Positions 26,982-35,582 of a DNA stretch of 64,000 nt are shown in pieces. The notes below the pieces were generated by a model that did not search any database, had not been told where the DNA came from, and worked only from the letters and a program-made list of their open reading frames with translations. Positions within the stretch are counted from its first letter, which is position 1. Every line of letters starts with the position of its first letter. Made by a program: the position numbers and the translations under genes. Source of the DNA: Xanthobacter dioxanivorans (lineage in GTDB: Bacteria; Pseudomonadota; Alphaproteobacteria; Rhizobiales; Xanthobacteraceae); the NCBI RefSeq assembly GCF_016807805.1, contig NZ_CP063362.1, positions 1,054,001-1,118,000 of the forward strand, given 5' to 3'.

Positions 26982-28238
26982 ATGGCCATCGCGATAGTTG
27001 GCGGCACCCTGATCGACGGCACCGGCGTCGACCCCGTCGCGCGCGGCGTCGTGGTGATCGAGGACGGGCGCATCACCGCGGCCGGCCCCGAGACCCAGGT
27101 CGGCGTGCCCGCCGGCGCCACCATCCTCGATGCCGCAGGACGCACGGTGCTGCCCGGCTTCATCGACACCCATGTGCACGGCACCTATCGCGCCCGCGAC
27201 ATGCGCCAGCATCTGCTCAACACCCCGACCTACAACGTGCTGAAGTCCATCGAGGTATTCCGCGAGACCCTCGCCTGCGGCATCACCACGGCGCGGGACA
27301 TGGGTGGCGCCGATGCCGGCTTCCGCGAGGCCATCGCGGAAGGCGTCATCGACGGCCCGCGCCTGCTCATCTCGTTGGGCATGGTGTCGCAGACCGGCGG
27401 CCACGGCGACTACTGGCTGCCGGCGGGCATGCGCATCCAGAAGCGCGCGTGGCTGCCGAACACCGTTGCCGACGGGGTGGAGGAAATCCGCCGCCTGGTG
27501 CGCGAATTGTTGATGCGTGGCGCGGATTTCATCAAGATCTGCGCCACCGGCGGGATCACTTCGGTCACCGACAGTTGGGACGAGCCGCAATTTACCATCG
27601 CGGAGATCTCGACCGCCGTCTCCGAGGCCGCCGCCAAGGGCAAGCGCGTGGCGGTGCATGCCGAGGGGCTGGCCGGCATCAAGAATGCCGTGCAGGCGGG
27701 CATCCACTCCCTGGAACATGGCTGGTTCATGGACGAGGAATGCATCGACAAGATGATCGAGACGGGCATCTGGTGGGTGCCGACCCTCGCTCTGGTGCCC
27801 CTCTCCATCGAGCATCGCCGCAAGAACAAGGACTGGGCGAGCCACCAGCTCGGTCAGGAGGACGTGAAGGACGCGCAGATCTATTCGCTGATGCAGACCC
27901 AGATCCCGTTGTGGAAGGAAGCCGTGCGGCGTGGTGTCAAGGTGGCCATGGGCACCGACCAGTCGCACCGGCTGCTGGTCGGCGAGAACATGGTGGAACT
28001 GGGCTTCATGGTGGACTGGCTCGGCATGTCGCCCATGGAGGTCATCGTCGCCTCCACCACCAGGGCCGCGGAATGCATCGAGCGGCCGAACCTCGGGGCG
28101 CTGAAGCCGGGCTGCCTCGCCGACGTGCTGGTGGTGGACGGGGATCCCCTGGCCGACATCCGCATCCTGGAGCAGCGTGATCGCCTTCATCTGATCATGA
28201 AGGGCGGGAAAGTGTTCACCGACAAGCTCTCCGCCTGA
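26982..28238 (+). CDS. Metal-dependent amidohydrolase (imidazolonepropionase/dipeptidase-like)
   Basis: Amidohydrolase-superfamily enzyme of 418 residues. Metal ligands appear in GFIDTHVHGTY (HxH) near residue 60, a candidate Lys in DFIKICATGGI near 178, His residues in VAVHAEGL and HSLEHGWFMD, and the Asp in AMGTDQSHRL near 325. The C-terminal DVLVVDGDPLADIRIL closes the small beta domain. Family members hydrolyse cyclic amides, peptides or carbamates, usually with Zn. ATG 26982 has AAAGGTGAG upstream; the earlier in-frame codon lacks a site. It heads the run to the NadC-like, HAD and Liv genes. Confidence 0.87.
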   Translation: MAIAIVGGTLIDGTGVDPVARGVVVIEDGRITAAGPETQVGVPAGATILDAAGRTVLPGFIDTHVHGTYRARDMRQHLLNTPTYNVLKSIEVFRETLACGITTARDMGGADAGFREAIAEGVIDGPRLLISLGMVSQTGGHGDYWLPAGMRIQKRAWLPNTVADGVEEIRRLVRELLMRGADFIKICATGGITSVTDSWDEPQFTIAEISTAVSEAAAKGKRVAVHAEGLAGIKNAVQAGIHSLEHGWFMDEECIDKMIETGIWWVPTLALVPLSIEHRRKNKDWASHQLGQEDVKDAQIYSLMQTQIPLWKEAVRRGVKVAMGTDQSHRLLVGENMVELGFMVDWLGMSPMEVIVASTTRAAECIERPNLGALKPGCLADVLVVDGDPLADIRILEQRDRLHLIMKGGKVFTDKLSA

Positions 28239-28269
28239 CGCGGCGGAGGCGGGACAACGCGTAGTCAAT

Positions 28270-28285
28270 TGTGTCTATGGACACA
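28270..28285. promoter_or_regulatory. Inverted repeat TGTGTC-N4-GACACA upstream of the NadC-like gene
   Basis: 6-bp perfect arms around TATG in the 105-nt gap between the amidohydrolase and NadC-like genes. It resembles a dimer-binding operator; no dedicated regulator gene is adjacent, the nearest being the MocR gene at 21351-22808. Confidence 0.4.
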
Positions 28286-28343
28286 CTATGTTATCAGCCG
28301 CACCCCGGGAATGGGGCGGCGCATGCCGCTCAGGAGCCGACCC

Positions 28344-29234
28344 ATGAAAGTGAACCGCTTTATGATCCGCCCGCTCATCGAGATGGGCCTGCGCGAGGAA
28401 CTGAGCTCCGGTGACACCACGGGCGGCTTCCTGGTCGGTGACGATCCCATCCAGACCGCGAACATCTACGCCAAGGGCAAGGGCATCGTCTGCGGCATGC
28501 TGTTCGCCGACGAGACCATCCGCACCATCGAGCCGGAGGCGCGGATCGAGTATCTGGTGGAGGATGGCGACGAGGTGGAGCCCGGCACCGTGCTGATGCG
28601 GGTGCAGGCGCGCGCCTCCACCTTCTTCGTCATCGAGCGCTCGGCCCTCGACTGGCTGCAGCAGATGAGCGGCATCGCCACCAAGACCCGCCGCTACCGC
28701 GACCTCATCAAGCACACCAAGGTGCGCATCACCGACACCCGCAAGGGCTGGCCGGGCCTGCGCATGGTGCAGAAGTACGCGGTGCGGGTGGGCGGCGCCC
28801 ACAACCACATCTTCAACCTAGCCAACTGCGTGCTGGTGAAGGACAACCACATCAAGATCGCGGGCTCCATCACCGAGGCGGTGAAGATCCTGCGCGCCAG
28901 CGCCCAGCATACCTTCAAGTTCGAGGTGGAGTGCGAGACGCTGGAGATGGTGGACGAGGCGCTCAAGGCCGGCGTCGAGATCATCATGTTCGACAACATG
29001 GACCTCGAGGAGATGCGCGAGGGCCTGAAGCTGGTGAACGGCCGCGCCATGACCGAAGCCTCCGGCGGCATCAACGAGACCACCATCGTGCCCATCGCCG
29101 AGCTCGGCGTGGACGTGATCTCCATCGGCGACCTGACCCACACCGTGAAGGCGCTCGACATCAGCCTCGACGTGAAGGACATCAAGCCGAGCGCCCACCG
29201 CACCATCAGCCGCCTCAAGCAGCTGTCCAACTGA
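28344..29234 (+). CDS. NadC-like phosphoribosyltransferase-fold protein with altered quinolinate-site motifs
   Basis: A 296-residue protein of the quinolinate phosphoribosyltransferase (NadC/ModD) family. N-terminal domain with GDTTGG near residue 22; barrel with RITDTRKGWPGLRMVQKYAV near 130, then VRVGGAHNHIFNL and VLVKDNHIKIAGS; C-terminal EASGGINETTI. Authentic NadC reads TRKTTPG and GGGxxHR; here these are TRKGWPG and GGAHNHI, so the Thr pair and the Arg after His are replaced. NadC makes NaMN from quinolinate and PRPP, but this paralogue probably handles another acid. ATG 28344 has a CAGGAG site. It is followed by a HAD phosphatase and a full Liv importer on the same strand. Confidence 0.75.
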   Translation: MKVNRFMIRPLIEMGLREELSSGDTTGGFLVGDDPIQTANIYAKGKGIVCGMLFADETIRTIEPEARIEYLVEDGDEVEPGTVLMRVQARASTFFVIERSALDWLQQMSGIATKTRRYRDLIKHTKVRITDTRKGWPGLRMVQKYAVRVGGAHNHIFNLANCVLVKDNHIKIAGSITEAVKILRASAQHTFKFEVECETLEMVDEALKAGVEIIMFDNMDLEEMREGLKLVNGRAMTEASGGINETTIVPIAELGVDVISIGDLTHTVKALDISLDVKDIKPSAHRTISRLKQLSN

Positions 29235-29257
29235 CGCCGCCGCGGCGGACGGAGACG

Positions 29258-30013
29258 ATGACGCAGGACGACCCGACGACCCAGGCTTCGCAGACGGCAA
29301 CCGCAGGCATCCGCCTGCGGCCGGACATCGACACCTTCGTCTTCGACCTCGACGACACGCTCTATCCCCACTCGGCCGGCCTCTACGAGCAGATGCGCCT
29401 GCGGGTGGTGCGCTTCATCCAGGAGTTGACCGGCTGCGAGGCGCAGGCGGCGGCGGACCTGCATGCCCATTATTACGCCCGCTACGGCACCTCGCTCATC
29501 GGGCTGCAGCGCCACCACGGGGTGCACCCCTCCGATTTCCTCGGCTTCGTCCACGAGATCGACCTCGCGGCCGTGGGGCCGCGCGCGGAGCTGACCGCGG
29601 CGCTTGCCGCCCTGCCGGGCCGCCGCCTGGTGTTCACCAACGGCTCGGCCCGGCATGCCGCGCGCCTCCTCGACCATCTCGGCATCGCCGGCCTGTTCGA
29701 CGCGGTGTGCGACATCGAGGCCTGCAGCTATATCGGCAAGCCCGGGCGCGAGGCCTACGAGACGCTGATCGACCGCCATGCCGTGGTGCCGGCGCGGGCG
29801 ATCATGTTCGACGACCGGGCGGTCAACCTCGCGGTGCCCCACGACCTCGGCATGCAGACCGTGCTGATCGGCGATCACGGCCTCGCCGAAATGCCCGACC
29901 ATGCCCCGCACGTCCATTTCCGGGCCGACGACCTCACGCCCGTCCTGCAGGCCATCGGCGCAGGCCGCAGACCACCCTCCGCTTCCCCCGACGCAGCATC
30001 GACCCACCCCTGA
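29258..30013 (+). CDS. HAD-family hydrolase, pyrimidine/pyridine 5'-nucleotidase type (SDT1-like)
   Basis: HAD phosphatase of 251 residues. Motif I FVFDLDDTLYPHSAGLY near residue 29 (DxDxT), motif II VFTNGSARHA near 127, Lys of motif III in YIGKPGREAY near 162 and motif IV FDDRAVNLAV near 185. The phrase DLDDTLYPHSAG is characteristic of the SDT1/PHM8-type nucleotidases, which dephosphorylate UMP, CMP or NMN/NaMN. Placed 23 nt after the NadC-like gene with GGAG before its ATG. A nucleotidase next to a mononucleotide-forming transferase suggests consecutive steps; this is inferred. Confidence 0.82.
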   Translation: MTQDDPTTQASQTATAGIRLRPDIDTFVFDLDDTLYPHSAGLYEQMRLRVVRFIQELTGCEAQAAADLHAHYYARYGTSLIGLQRHHGVHPSDFLGFVHEIDLAAVGPRAELTAALAALPGRRLVFTNGSARHAARLLDHLGIAGLFDAVCDIEACSYIGKPGREAYETLIDRHAVVPARAIMFDDRAVNLAVPHDLGMQTVLIGDHGLAEMPDHAPHVHFRADDLTPVLQAIGAGRRPPSASPDAASTHP

Positions 30014-30025
30014 GGAGTTAAGGCC

Positions 30026-31156
30026 ATGCACGCCCGCCTGACGGCACTTCTGATCGCGGTTTCCGCCTTCGGCCTCGCATCCGCCGCGAGCGCCGAGGAC
30101 GTGAAGCTCGGCATCGTCCAGTCCACGTCCGGCGGCTCCGCCGCGCTCTACGGCGTGATGCAGAAGAACGGCGCGGAACTTGCTGCCGCGGAGATCAACG
30201 CCTCGGGCAAGCTCGGCGACATCAAGCTGGTGCCGGTACACCAGGATGATGCCGGCGACCGCGGCCAGACGGTGAACATCTTCCAGCGCCTCATCAACCA
30301 GGACAAGGTGAAGGTCATCTTCGGGCCGACGCTCACCACCTCCGCCTTCGCCGCCGACCCGATCGCCAACGCCGCCAAGGTGCCGGTGATCGCCTCCTCC
30401 AACACCGCGCCCGGCGTACCCGCCATCGGCGAGTACATTTTCCGCACCAGCGCCCCGGAGGCGGCGGTGTTCCCCGGCGTGCTCGCCTACGCCCAGAAGC
30501 GCTACGCCCCCAAGACCGCCGCGCAGATCTACGGCATCGACGACGTGCTGATGAAGGCCGCCTACGGCGTGCACAAGGCGGCGATCGACAAGGCCGGCAT
30601 CAAGATCCTCGCCACCGAGACCTTCCAGAAGGGCGACGTGGACTATTCCGCCCAGCTCACCAAGATCAAGGCGGCGAATCCCGACATCATCGTCGTCGGC
30701 GGCCTCGCGGAGGAGACCGCCAACATCGTGCGCCAGGCGCGCCAGCTGGGCATTCCCCAGTCCACCGTCTTCCTCGGCGCCAACGCCGCCATCTCCACCA
30801 AGCTCGCCGACCTCGCCGGCCCCGCGGCCGAGGGCTTCCTGGTGGGCTCGGGCTGGTTCATCGACTACGACAACCCCATCAACAAGGCGTTCGTCGAGGC
30901 CTACAAGGCCAAGTACGGCAACGCGCCCGACACCTTCGCGGCGCAGGCGCATGCGGCCGTTACCATCTTCGCCGACGCGGTGAAGCGCGCGGGCGGCGCC
31001 TCCGACCCGGCCAAGCTGCGCGCCGCCATCGCCGACACCAAGGACCTGGACACCGTCCTCGGCCCGTTCTCCTTCGACAAGGACCGCGAACCGGTCCTCG
31101 CCGCCAAGGTGCTGGAGCTGAAGGGCGGCAAGTTCCAGCTCGCCCCGACGAACTGA
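30026..31156 (+). CDS. ABC transporter substrate-binding protein, branched-chain amino acid/amide type (LivK-like)
   Basis: Periplasmic binding protein of 376 residues with a clear signal peptide (MHARLTALLIAVSAFGLASA, cleavage after ASA before EDVKLG). Type I periplasmic fold with QSTSGGSAALYGVMQKNGAE near the N-terminus and VPVIASSNTAPGVPAIGEYI in the hinge region. An AGGAG site precedes ATG 30026. First gene of a complete LivKHMGF set (30026-34459) whose genes overlap or nearly touch. Substrate is probably related to the preceding NadC-like, HAD and amidohydrolase enzymes, not necessarily an amino acid. Confidence 0.9.
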   Translation: MHARLTALLIAVSAFGLASAASAEDVKLGIVQSTSGGSAALYGVMQKNGAELAAAEINASGKLGDIKLVPVHQDDAGDRGQTVNIFQRLINQDKVKVIFGPTLTTSAFAADPIANAAKVPVIASSNTAPGVPAIGEYIFRTSAPEAAVFPGVLAYAQKRYAPKTAAQIYGIDDVLMKAAYGVHKAAIDKAGIKILATETFQKGDVDYSAQLTKIKAANPDIIVVGGLAEETANIVRQARQLGIPQSTVFLGANAAISTKLADLAGPAAEGFLVGSGWFIDYDNPINKAFVEAYKAKYGNAPDTFAAQAHAAVTIFADAVKRAGGASDPAKLRAAIADTKDLDTVLGPFSFDKDREPVLAAKVLELKGGKFQLAPTN

Positions 31157-31175
31157 GCCGGCGGCCGGGCGCGCC

Positions 31176-32060
31176 ATGTCCACCTTCTTCCAGCAGATCG
31201 TGAACGGGCTGTCGCTCGGCTCGATCTATGCCGTCTTCGCGATTGGCTGCACGCTGATCTTCGGCGTGCTCAATATCGTGAACCTGGCGCAGGGCGCCTT
31301 CTTCATGGTGGGCGCCTATCTCGGCCTGGAGGTGGCGCTCCTCGGGCTGCCGCTGCCCCTGGCGCTCGTCGTGGCGCTGGTGGGCGGCGGACTGCTCGGC
31401 ATGGCGTCCGAGTTCCTCGTCTTCCGCACCCTGCGCCGGCGCGGCGGGCACAAATGGATGGGGCTCGTCGCCAGCCTGGCCCTCGCCCGCCTGCTGGTGG
31501 GCGTGGCGCAGGAGGTGTTCGGCACCGCGGTGCACGGCTATCCGCCGAGCCCGCTCACCGCGCAGGTGTGGGAAATCGGCGGCGTGCGCATCCAACTCCT
31601 GCAGGTGATCGTCGTGGCCACCGCCGTGGTGCTCATGGTGGCGCTGGCCTTCACCCTGCAGAAGACCTCGGTCGGCCGCGCCATCCGCACGGTGGCGTTC
31701 AGCGAGGACGTGGCGCGCATCGTCGGCGTGGAGGTGGGGCGCACCATCCTCGTCACCTTCTTCATCGCCGGCGCGCTCGCCGGCGGCGCCGGGGTGCTGC
31801 TGGGCCTGCTGTTCAACGTGGTGTCGCCGTTCATGGGCGAGAACATGCTGGTGAAGGGCCTCACGGTCATCATCCTCGGCGGCCTCGGCAACATCCCGGG
31901 CGCCGTGGCCGGCGGCTTCCTGCTCGGCCTCGTGGAGGTGTTCTCGGTGGCCTATGTGAGCTCTGCCTTCCGCGACGCCATCGGCTTCGGCCTCATCTTC
32001 CTGATCCTGCTGGTGAAGCCGACGGGGCTCTTCTCCAGCTTCGAGGAGCGCCGCGCATGA
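31176..32060 (+). CDS. ABC transporter permease, LivH-like
   Basis: Inner-membrane permease of 294 residues with about eight hydrophobic segments. N-terminal QQIVNGLSLGSIYAVFAIGC and the conserved VVSPFMGENMLVKGLTVIIL and GGLGNIPGAVAGGFLLGL blocks are typical of LivH. It starts 19 nt after the binding-protein stop; its stop overlaps the LivM-type start (ATGA), so the two permeases are translationally coupled and form the channel heterodimer. Confidence 0.92.
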   Translation: MSTFFQQIVNGLSLGSIYAVFAIGCTLIFGVLNIVNLAQGAFFMVGAYLGLEVALLGLPLPLALVVALVGGGLLGMASEFLVFRTLRRRGGHKWMGLVASLALARLLVGVAQEVFGTAVHGYPPSPLTAQVWEIGGVRIQLLQVIVVATAVVLMVALAFTLQKTSVGRAIRTVAFSEDVARIVGVEVGRTILVTFFIAGALAGGAGVLLGLLFNVVSPFMGENMLVKGLTVIILGGLGNIPGAVAGGFLLGLVEVFSVAYVSSAFRDAIGFGLIFLILLVKPTGLFSSFEERRA

Positions 32061-32959
32061 TCGCCGCGGTCCTCGCCCATCTCGACGCCTTCATGGCGAG
32101 CTACGGGAACCTCGTGAACCTGTGCCTGCTCAACACGCTCGTCGCCTACGGGGTGTGGCTGGCGCTGGCCGCCAACATGTTCACGCTGGGCACCGGCGGC
32201 TTTATGGCGGTGGGGGCCTATTGCAGCGTCTTCCTCACCATGCAGGTGGGCGCGCCGTTCGCCGTCGCCGTCGTCGCCGGCGGGCTCCTCGCGGCGGCCG
32301 TCGCCCTCCTCATCGGCGCGCCGGTGCTCAGGCTGCGCGGCGACTACTTCATGCTCGCCACCTTCGCCTTCACCGAGGTGGTGCGCGTCATCGCCCTCAA
32401 CTGGGATTCGGTGACCGGCGGCGCCATCGGCATCTATGGCATCCCGCGCTATACGGAGACCTGGCAGCTGGTGCTGCTGGTGCTCATCGCCATCTACTTC
32501 GTGTTCGCCCTGCGCCGCTCCTATTTCGGCCGCTCCATCGCCGCCATCCGCCAGGACGACGTGATGAGCCAGGCCATGGGCGTCAACGTCTTCGCCCAGC
32601 GACTCTCCCTGTTCGTGGCGTCCGGCTTCGTCAGCGGCGGGGTGGGCGGGCTCGCGGCGCACCTGAACTTCTTCGTCGGCCCGTCCGATTTCGGCCTGGT
32701 GCGCTCGGTGGACGCCCTCGCCTTCCCCATCCTCGGCGGGGTGAACGCGCTGCTCGGCCCGATGGTCGGCGCCATCTTCACCACCATCCTGCCCGAGGTG
32801 CTGCGCTTCTCCAGCCAGTGGCGCGAGATCCTCATGGGCCTGCTCATCCTCTGCGTGGTGCTGTTCCTGCCCGGCGGCGCCATGTCGCTGATCCGGCTGC
32901 GACCGAGGGCCCGCGCCGCCGTGCCGCGCGCCTCCACCCTGGGCCAGGGAGCCAAGTGA
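32057..32959 (+). CDS. ABC transporter permease, LivM-like
   Basis: Permease of 300 residues with about eight to nine hydrophobic spans. Family elements: GTGGFMAVGAYCSVFLTMQV near residue 46, LRLRGDYFMLATFAFTEVVR near 90, FGRSIAAIRQDDVMSQAMG near 155, and GGVNALLGPMVGA near 230. The ATG at 32057 overlaps the LivH stop; its own TGA shares one base with the ATG of the LivG-type ATPase. Confidence 0.92.
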   Translation: MIAAVLAHLDAFMASYGNLVNLCLLNTLVAYGVWLALAANMFTLGTGGFMAVGAYCSVFLTMQVGAPFAVAVVAGGLLAAAVALLIGAPVLRLRGDYFMLATFAFTEVVRVIALNWDSVTGGAIGIYGIPRYTETWQLVLLVLIAIYFVFALRRSYFGRSIAAIRQDDVMSQAMGVNVFAQRLSLFVASGFVSGGVGGLAAHLNFFVGPSDFGLVRSVDALAFPILGGVNALLGPMVGAIFTTILPEVLRFSSQWREILMGLLILCVVLFLPGGAMSLIRLRPRARAAVPRASTLGQGAK

Positions 32960-33729
32960 TGGCCGCCGCGACGTTAGAGCTGTGGAAGGTGGCCAAGCGC
33001 TTCCAGGGCGTGGTGGCGGTGGACTGCGTCTCGCTCACCGCCGCCGCCGGCCGCGTCACCGGGCTGATCGGCCCCAACGGCTCCGGCAAGACCACCACCA
33101 TGAACATGATCACCGGCCTGTATCCCACCGATGCCGGCCATATCCGCCTCGACGGCGTGGACATCGCGCGCCTGCCGCCGCACCGCGTCGCGGCGCTGGG
33201 CGTCGCCCGGACCTTCCAGAACATCCGCCTTCTCGCCACCGAGACCACCCTCGCCAACGTGCTGCTGGGCGCCCATCGGCACCAGTCGGCCGGCCTCCTC
33301 GACGTGCTGCTCGGCCTGCCCGCGGTGAAGCGCAGCGAGGCGCGCGAGACCGCCCGCTGCGAGGCGTTGCTCGAGCTCATCGGCATCTCGCACCTGCGGG
33401 ACGTTCCGGTGGGCGGCCTGTCCTACGGCGACCGGCGGCGGGTGGAGATCGCCCGCGCCCTCGCCACGAAGCCGCGCCTGCTTTTGCTCGACGAGCCGGC
33501 GGCGGGCATGAACTTCGCCGAGAAGCAGGCGCTGGCCGACCTGGTGCTGGCCATCCGCGACATGGGGGTGACCGTGCTCGTTATCGAGCACGACATCGAG
33601 TTCGTCGCCCGCGTGAGCGACCATATCGTGGTGCTGAATTTCGGCCGCGAGATCGCCGCGGGCACGCCGGAGGAGGTCCGCAGCATGCCGAGCGTGATCG
33701 AGGCCTATCTGGGGACCGAGGATGCTTGA
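32959..33729 (+). CDS. ABC transporter ATP-binding protein, LivG-like
   Basis: ATPase of 256 residues. Walker A GPNGSGKTTTMNMITGL near residue 38, Q-loop RTFQNIRLL, signature LSYGDRRRVEIARAL near 155 (LSYG form usual for LivG), Walker B LLLLDEPAAGMN, H-loop VLVIEHDIEFV. ATG 32959 overlaps the preceding stop by one base; the end overlaps the LivF-type start by 8 nt. Confidence 0.93.
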   Translation: MAAATLELWKVAKRFQGVVAVDCVSLTAAAGRVTGLIGPNGSGKTTTMNMITGLYPTDAGHIRLDGVDIARLPPHRVAALGVARTFQNIRLLATETTLANVLLGAHRHQSAGLLDVLLGLPAVKRSEARETARCEALLELIGISHLRDVPVGGLSYGDRRRVEIARALATKPRLLLLDEPAAGMNFAEKQALADLVLAIRDMGVTVLVIEHDIEFVARVSDHIVVLNFGREIAAGTPEEVRSMPSVIEAYLGTEDA

Positions 33730-34459
33730 GCTCATCAAGGTCACCTCCGGCTACGGCACGGTTGCCGCCGTCGAGGGCGTGGACATGCGGGTGCCGAAGG
33801 GCGCCTGCGTGTGCCTCATCGGCGCCAACGGCGCCGGCAAGACCACCACGCTGCTCACCATCTGCGGGCTGGTGCGCGCCTTCTCCGGCACCGTGCGCAT
33901 CGACGGAAAGGACCTCACCGCCAGCCCCGCCGACAAGATCGTGCGCGCCGGCGTCAGCCTCGTGCCGGAGGGGCGGCGGGTGGTGGCGAACATGTCGGTG
34001 GAGGACAATCTGCGCGTCGGCGCCTATGTGCGCGGCAACGACCCGCAGGTGCCGCAGGACATGGAGCGCATCTACGCCCGCTTTCCCCGACTGCGGGAAC
34101 GCCGCCTGCAATATGCCGGCTCCCTCTCCGGCGGCGAGCAGCAGATGCTGGCCATGGGCCGCGCGCTGATGGCGCGTCCCCGGCTGCTGCTGCTCGACGA
34201 GCCGTCCATGGGCCTTGCGCCCCACGTGGTGAACGACATCTTCGCCACCATCCGCGACATCAATGCCCAGGGGACCACCGTGCTGCTGGTGGAGCAGAAC
34301 GCGCGCAAGGCCCTGTCGGTGTCCGACTACGGCTATGTGATGGAGCACGGCCGCATCGTGTTCGGCGACACGTCGGAGGCGCTGGGGAAGGACCCCCGCG
34401 TCGTCGCCGCCTATCTCGGCATGCGGGCGACGGCGGACACGGCGGCCGCCGGCGCCTGA
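33722..34459 (+). CDS. ABC transporter ATP-binding protein, LivF-like
   Basis: Second ATPase of the importer, 245 residues. Walker A GANGAGKTTTLLTICGL near 35, signature LSGGEQQMLAMGRALM near 135, Walker B LLLLDEPSMGLAP, and the LivF-type LVPEGRRVVANMSVEDNL. Last gene of the LivKHMGF run; it is convergent with the metallophosphoesterase, separated by 12 nt. Confidence 0.93.
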   Translation: MLELIKVTSGYGTVAAVEGVDMRVPKGACVCLIGANGAGKTTTLLTICGLVRAFSGTVRIDGKDLTASPADKIVRAGVSLVPEGRRVVANMSVEDNLRVGAYVRGNDPQVPQDMERIYARFPRLRERRLQYAGSLSGGEQQMLAMGRALMARPRLLLLDEPSMGLAPHVVNDIFATIRDINAQGTTVLLVEQNARKALSVSDYGYVMEHGRIVFGDTSEALGKDPRVVAAYLGMRATADTAAAGA

Positions 34460-34480
34460 GCGGGCTCCACTTCAGCCCGC
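34460..34480. terminator. Hairpin between convergent livF-like and metallophosphoesterase genes
   Basis: GCGGGCT-N7-AGCCCGC, 7-bp perfect arms beginning at the livF-like stop and reaching into the last codons of the opposing gene. There is no T-run, so it may be a bidirectional barrier or RNA-stabilising hairpin rather than an intrinsic terminator. Confidence 0.35.
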
Positions 34481-35248
34481 GGCTGCGGGACCGGCGACGA
34501 GGCAGGACACCAGCGCCCCGTCCACGACGCGGTGCAGGGCGATCTGCGACGCCTCGCGCACCACGCGGAAGCTACCCGGCGTGTCCAGGTCCAGCGCGAA
34601 CTGGTGACTGGCCGATGGCGCGATGAAGGTCCGGTGGCCGGCGAAGCTACCGGCCATGACCCGGTGGACGTGGCCACACAGGAGGCCGGCGATGTCGGCC
34701 CGCCCGCGCAGCAGCGTCGCGAGCCCGTCCCGCCCCGCGCGCAGGCCGATGGCGTCGAATGCGGGGATGCCGGTGGCGAACGGCGGATGGTGCATGAAGA
34801 CCAGCACTGGCCGCCCGTCATTCCCGGCGAGCACCCCCTCCAGCCAGGTGAGCTGCGGCGGATCGATGGCACCGTGCCCCTGCCCCTCCACCAGCGTGTC
34901 GAGCCCGATGACACGCAGGCCCGGCAGGTCGAGAACGAGCCCGCCGTGGCCCGGCTCCTGCCCGGCGTGCGGACCGAAGGCGGCCCGCAGCGGCGCGCGC
35001 CGATCGTGATTGCCCGGCACCGCGGCAAAGGGGATGCCGAGGCCCCGAAGGCCGGCGAGGACGAAGGCATATTCCTCCTCCACACCGGCTTCCGCCAGGT
35101 CGCCGCTCACCAGCAGCAGGTCGGGCCGGGGCACCAGCGCGCCCACATGCGCCGCGAGGGCGGCGAAGTTGGCCCGCGTGTCCACGTCCGCGCCGACCCG
35201 CGCGCCGGCCACGGTGACATGAAAATCTGTGAGCTGCGCGATCAGCAT
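34472..35248 (-). CDS. Metallophosphoesterase (CpdA/GpdQ-like)
   Basis: Calcineurin-like phosphodiesterase of 258 residues. All metal-ligand motifs are present: DFH at residues 8-10, SGDLAEAG near 47, PGNHDRR near 77, MHHPPF near 150 and CGHVHR near 188. The class includes cAMP phosphodiesterase CpdA and glycerophosphodiesterase GpdQ. ATG 35248 gives the canonical MLIAQLTDFH start. It is divergent from a UgpBAEC-like importer, which favours a glycerophosphodiester-cleaving role feeding glycerol-3-phosphate or a related compound to the cell; it has no signal peptide, so it would act in the cytoplasm. Confidence 0.85.
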   Translation of the reverse strand: MLIAQLTDFHVTVAGARVGADVDTRANFAALAAHVGALVPRPDLLLVSGDLAEAGVEEEYAFVLAGLRGLGIPFAAVPGNHDRRAPLRAAFGPHAGQEPGHGGLVLDLPGLRVIGLDTLVEGQGHGAIDPPQLTWLEGVLAGNDGRPVLVFMHHPPFATGIPAFDAIGLRAGRDGLATLLRGRADIAGLLCGHVHRVMAGSFAGHRTFIAPSASHQFALDLDTPGSFRVVREASQIALHRVVDGALVSCLVAGPAAAG

Positions 35249-35363
35249 CCGGCGAACTCCCACACACCTGCGCACCGGCGGCACGCCCGGCCACATTAAG
35301 CCTCGCGCTTTTCTAGATGCTTGCGCCGAAGCGGTCGAGGCGCCCGAGGGAAAATGTGGTTAT

Positions 35364-35380
35364 TTGTGCATCTTGCACAA
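35364..35380. promoter_or_regulatory. 17-bp perfect palindrome in the divergent region (TTGTGCA-TCT-TGCACAA)
   Basis: 7-bp perfect arms and a 3-nt centre. It lies in the 334-nt gap between the metallophosphoesterase (35248) and the binding-protein gene (35583). The rest of that gap holds no gene that I can support. Likely the operator of the DeoR-type regulator at 39849 or another dimeric regulator of the locus. Confidence 0.5.
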
Positions 35381-35582
35381 TTTATGGCCTCGAATTCCAA
35401 CTTCCCCAGAGTTAGGGTCACACCAATGTCACGGTCACGGCCTTAAAAAGCAACGCGCCGAGCGTGGTCGAAAAGACCCTGGCGCCCCTACGGGAAGCTA
35501 CAGAACACGGCCCCTTCAGCCACATCCGGCGGCGGACGTCGTTTGCCTGCGCGATACCCACTCGCTCTGTGAGAGGAATGAG

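Noticed and set aside
28344..29234. Canonical NAD biosynthesis gene nadC
   Set aside because: Key quinolinate-site motifs differ and no nadA/nadB neighbours are present; kept as NadC-like only.
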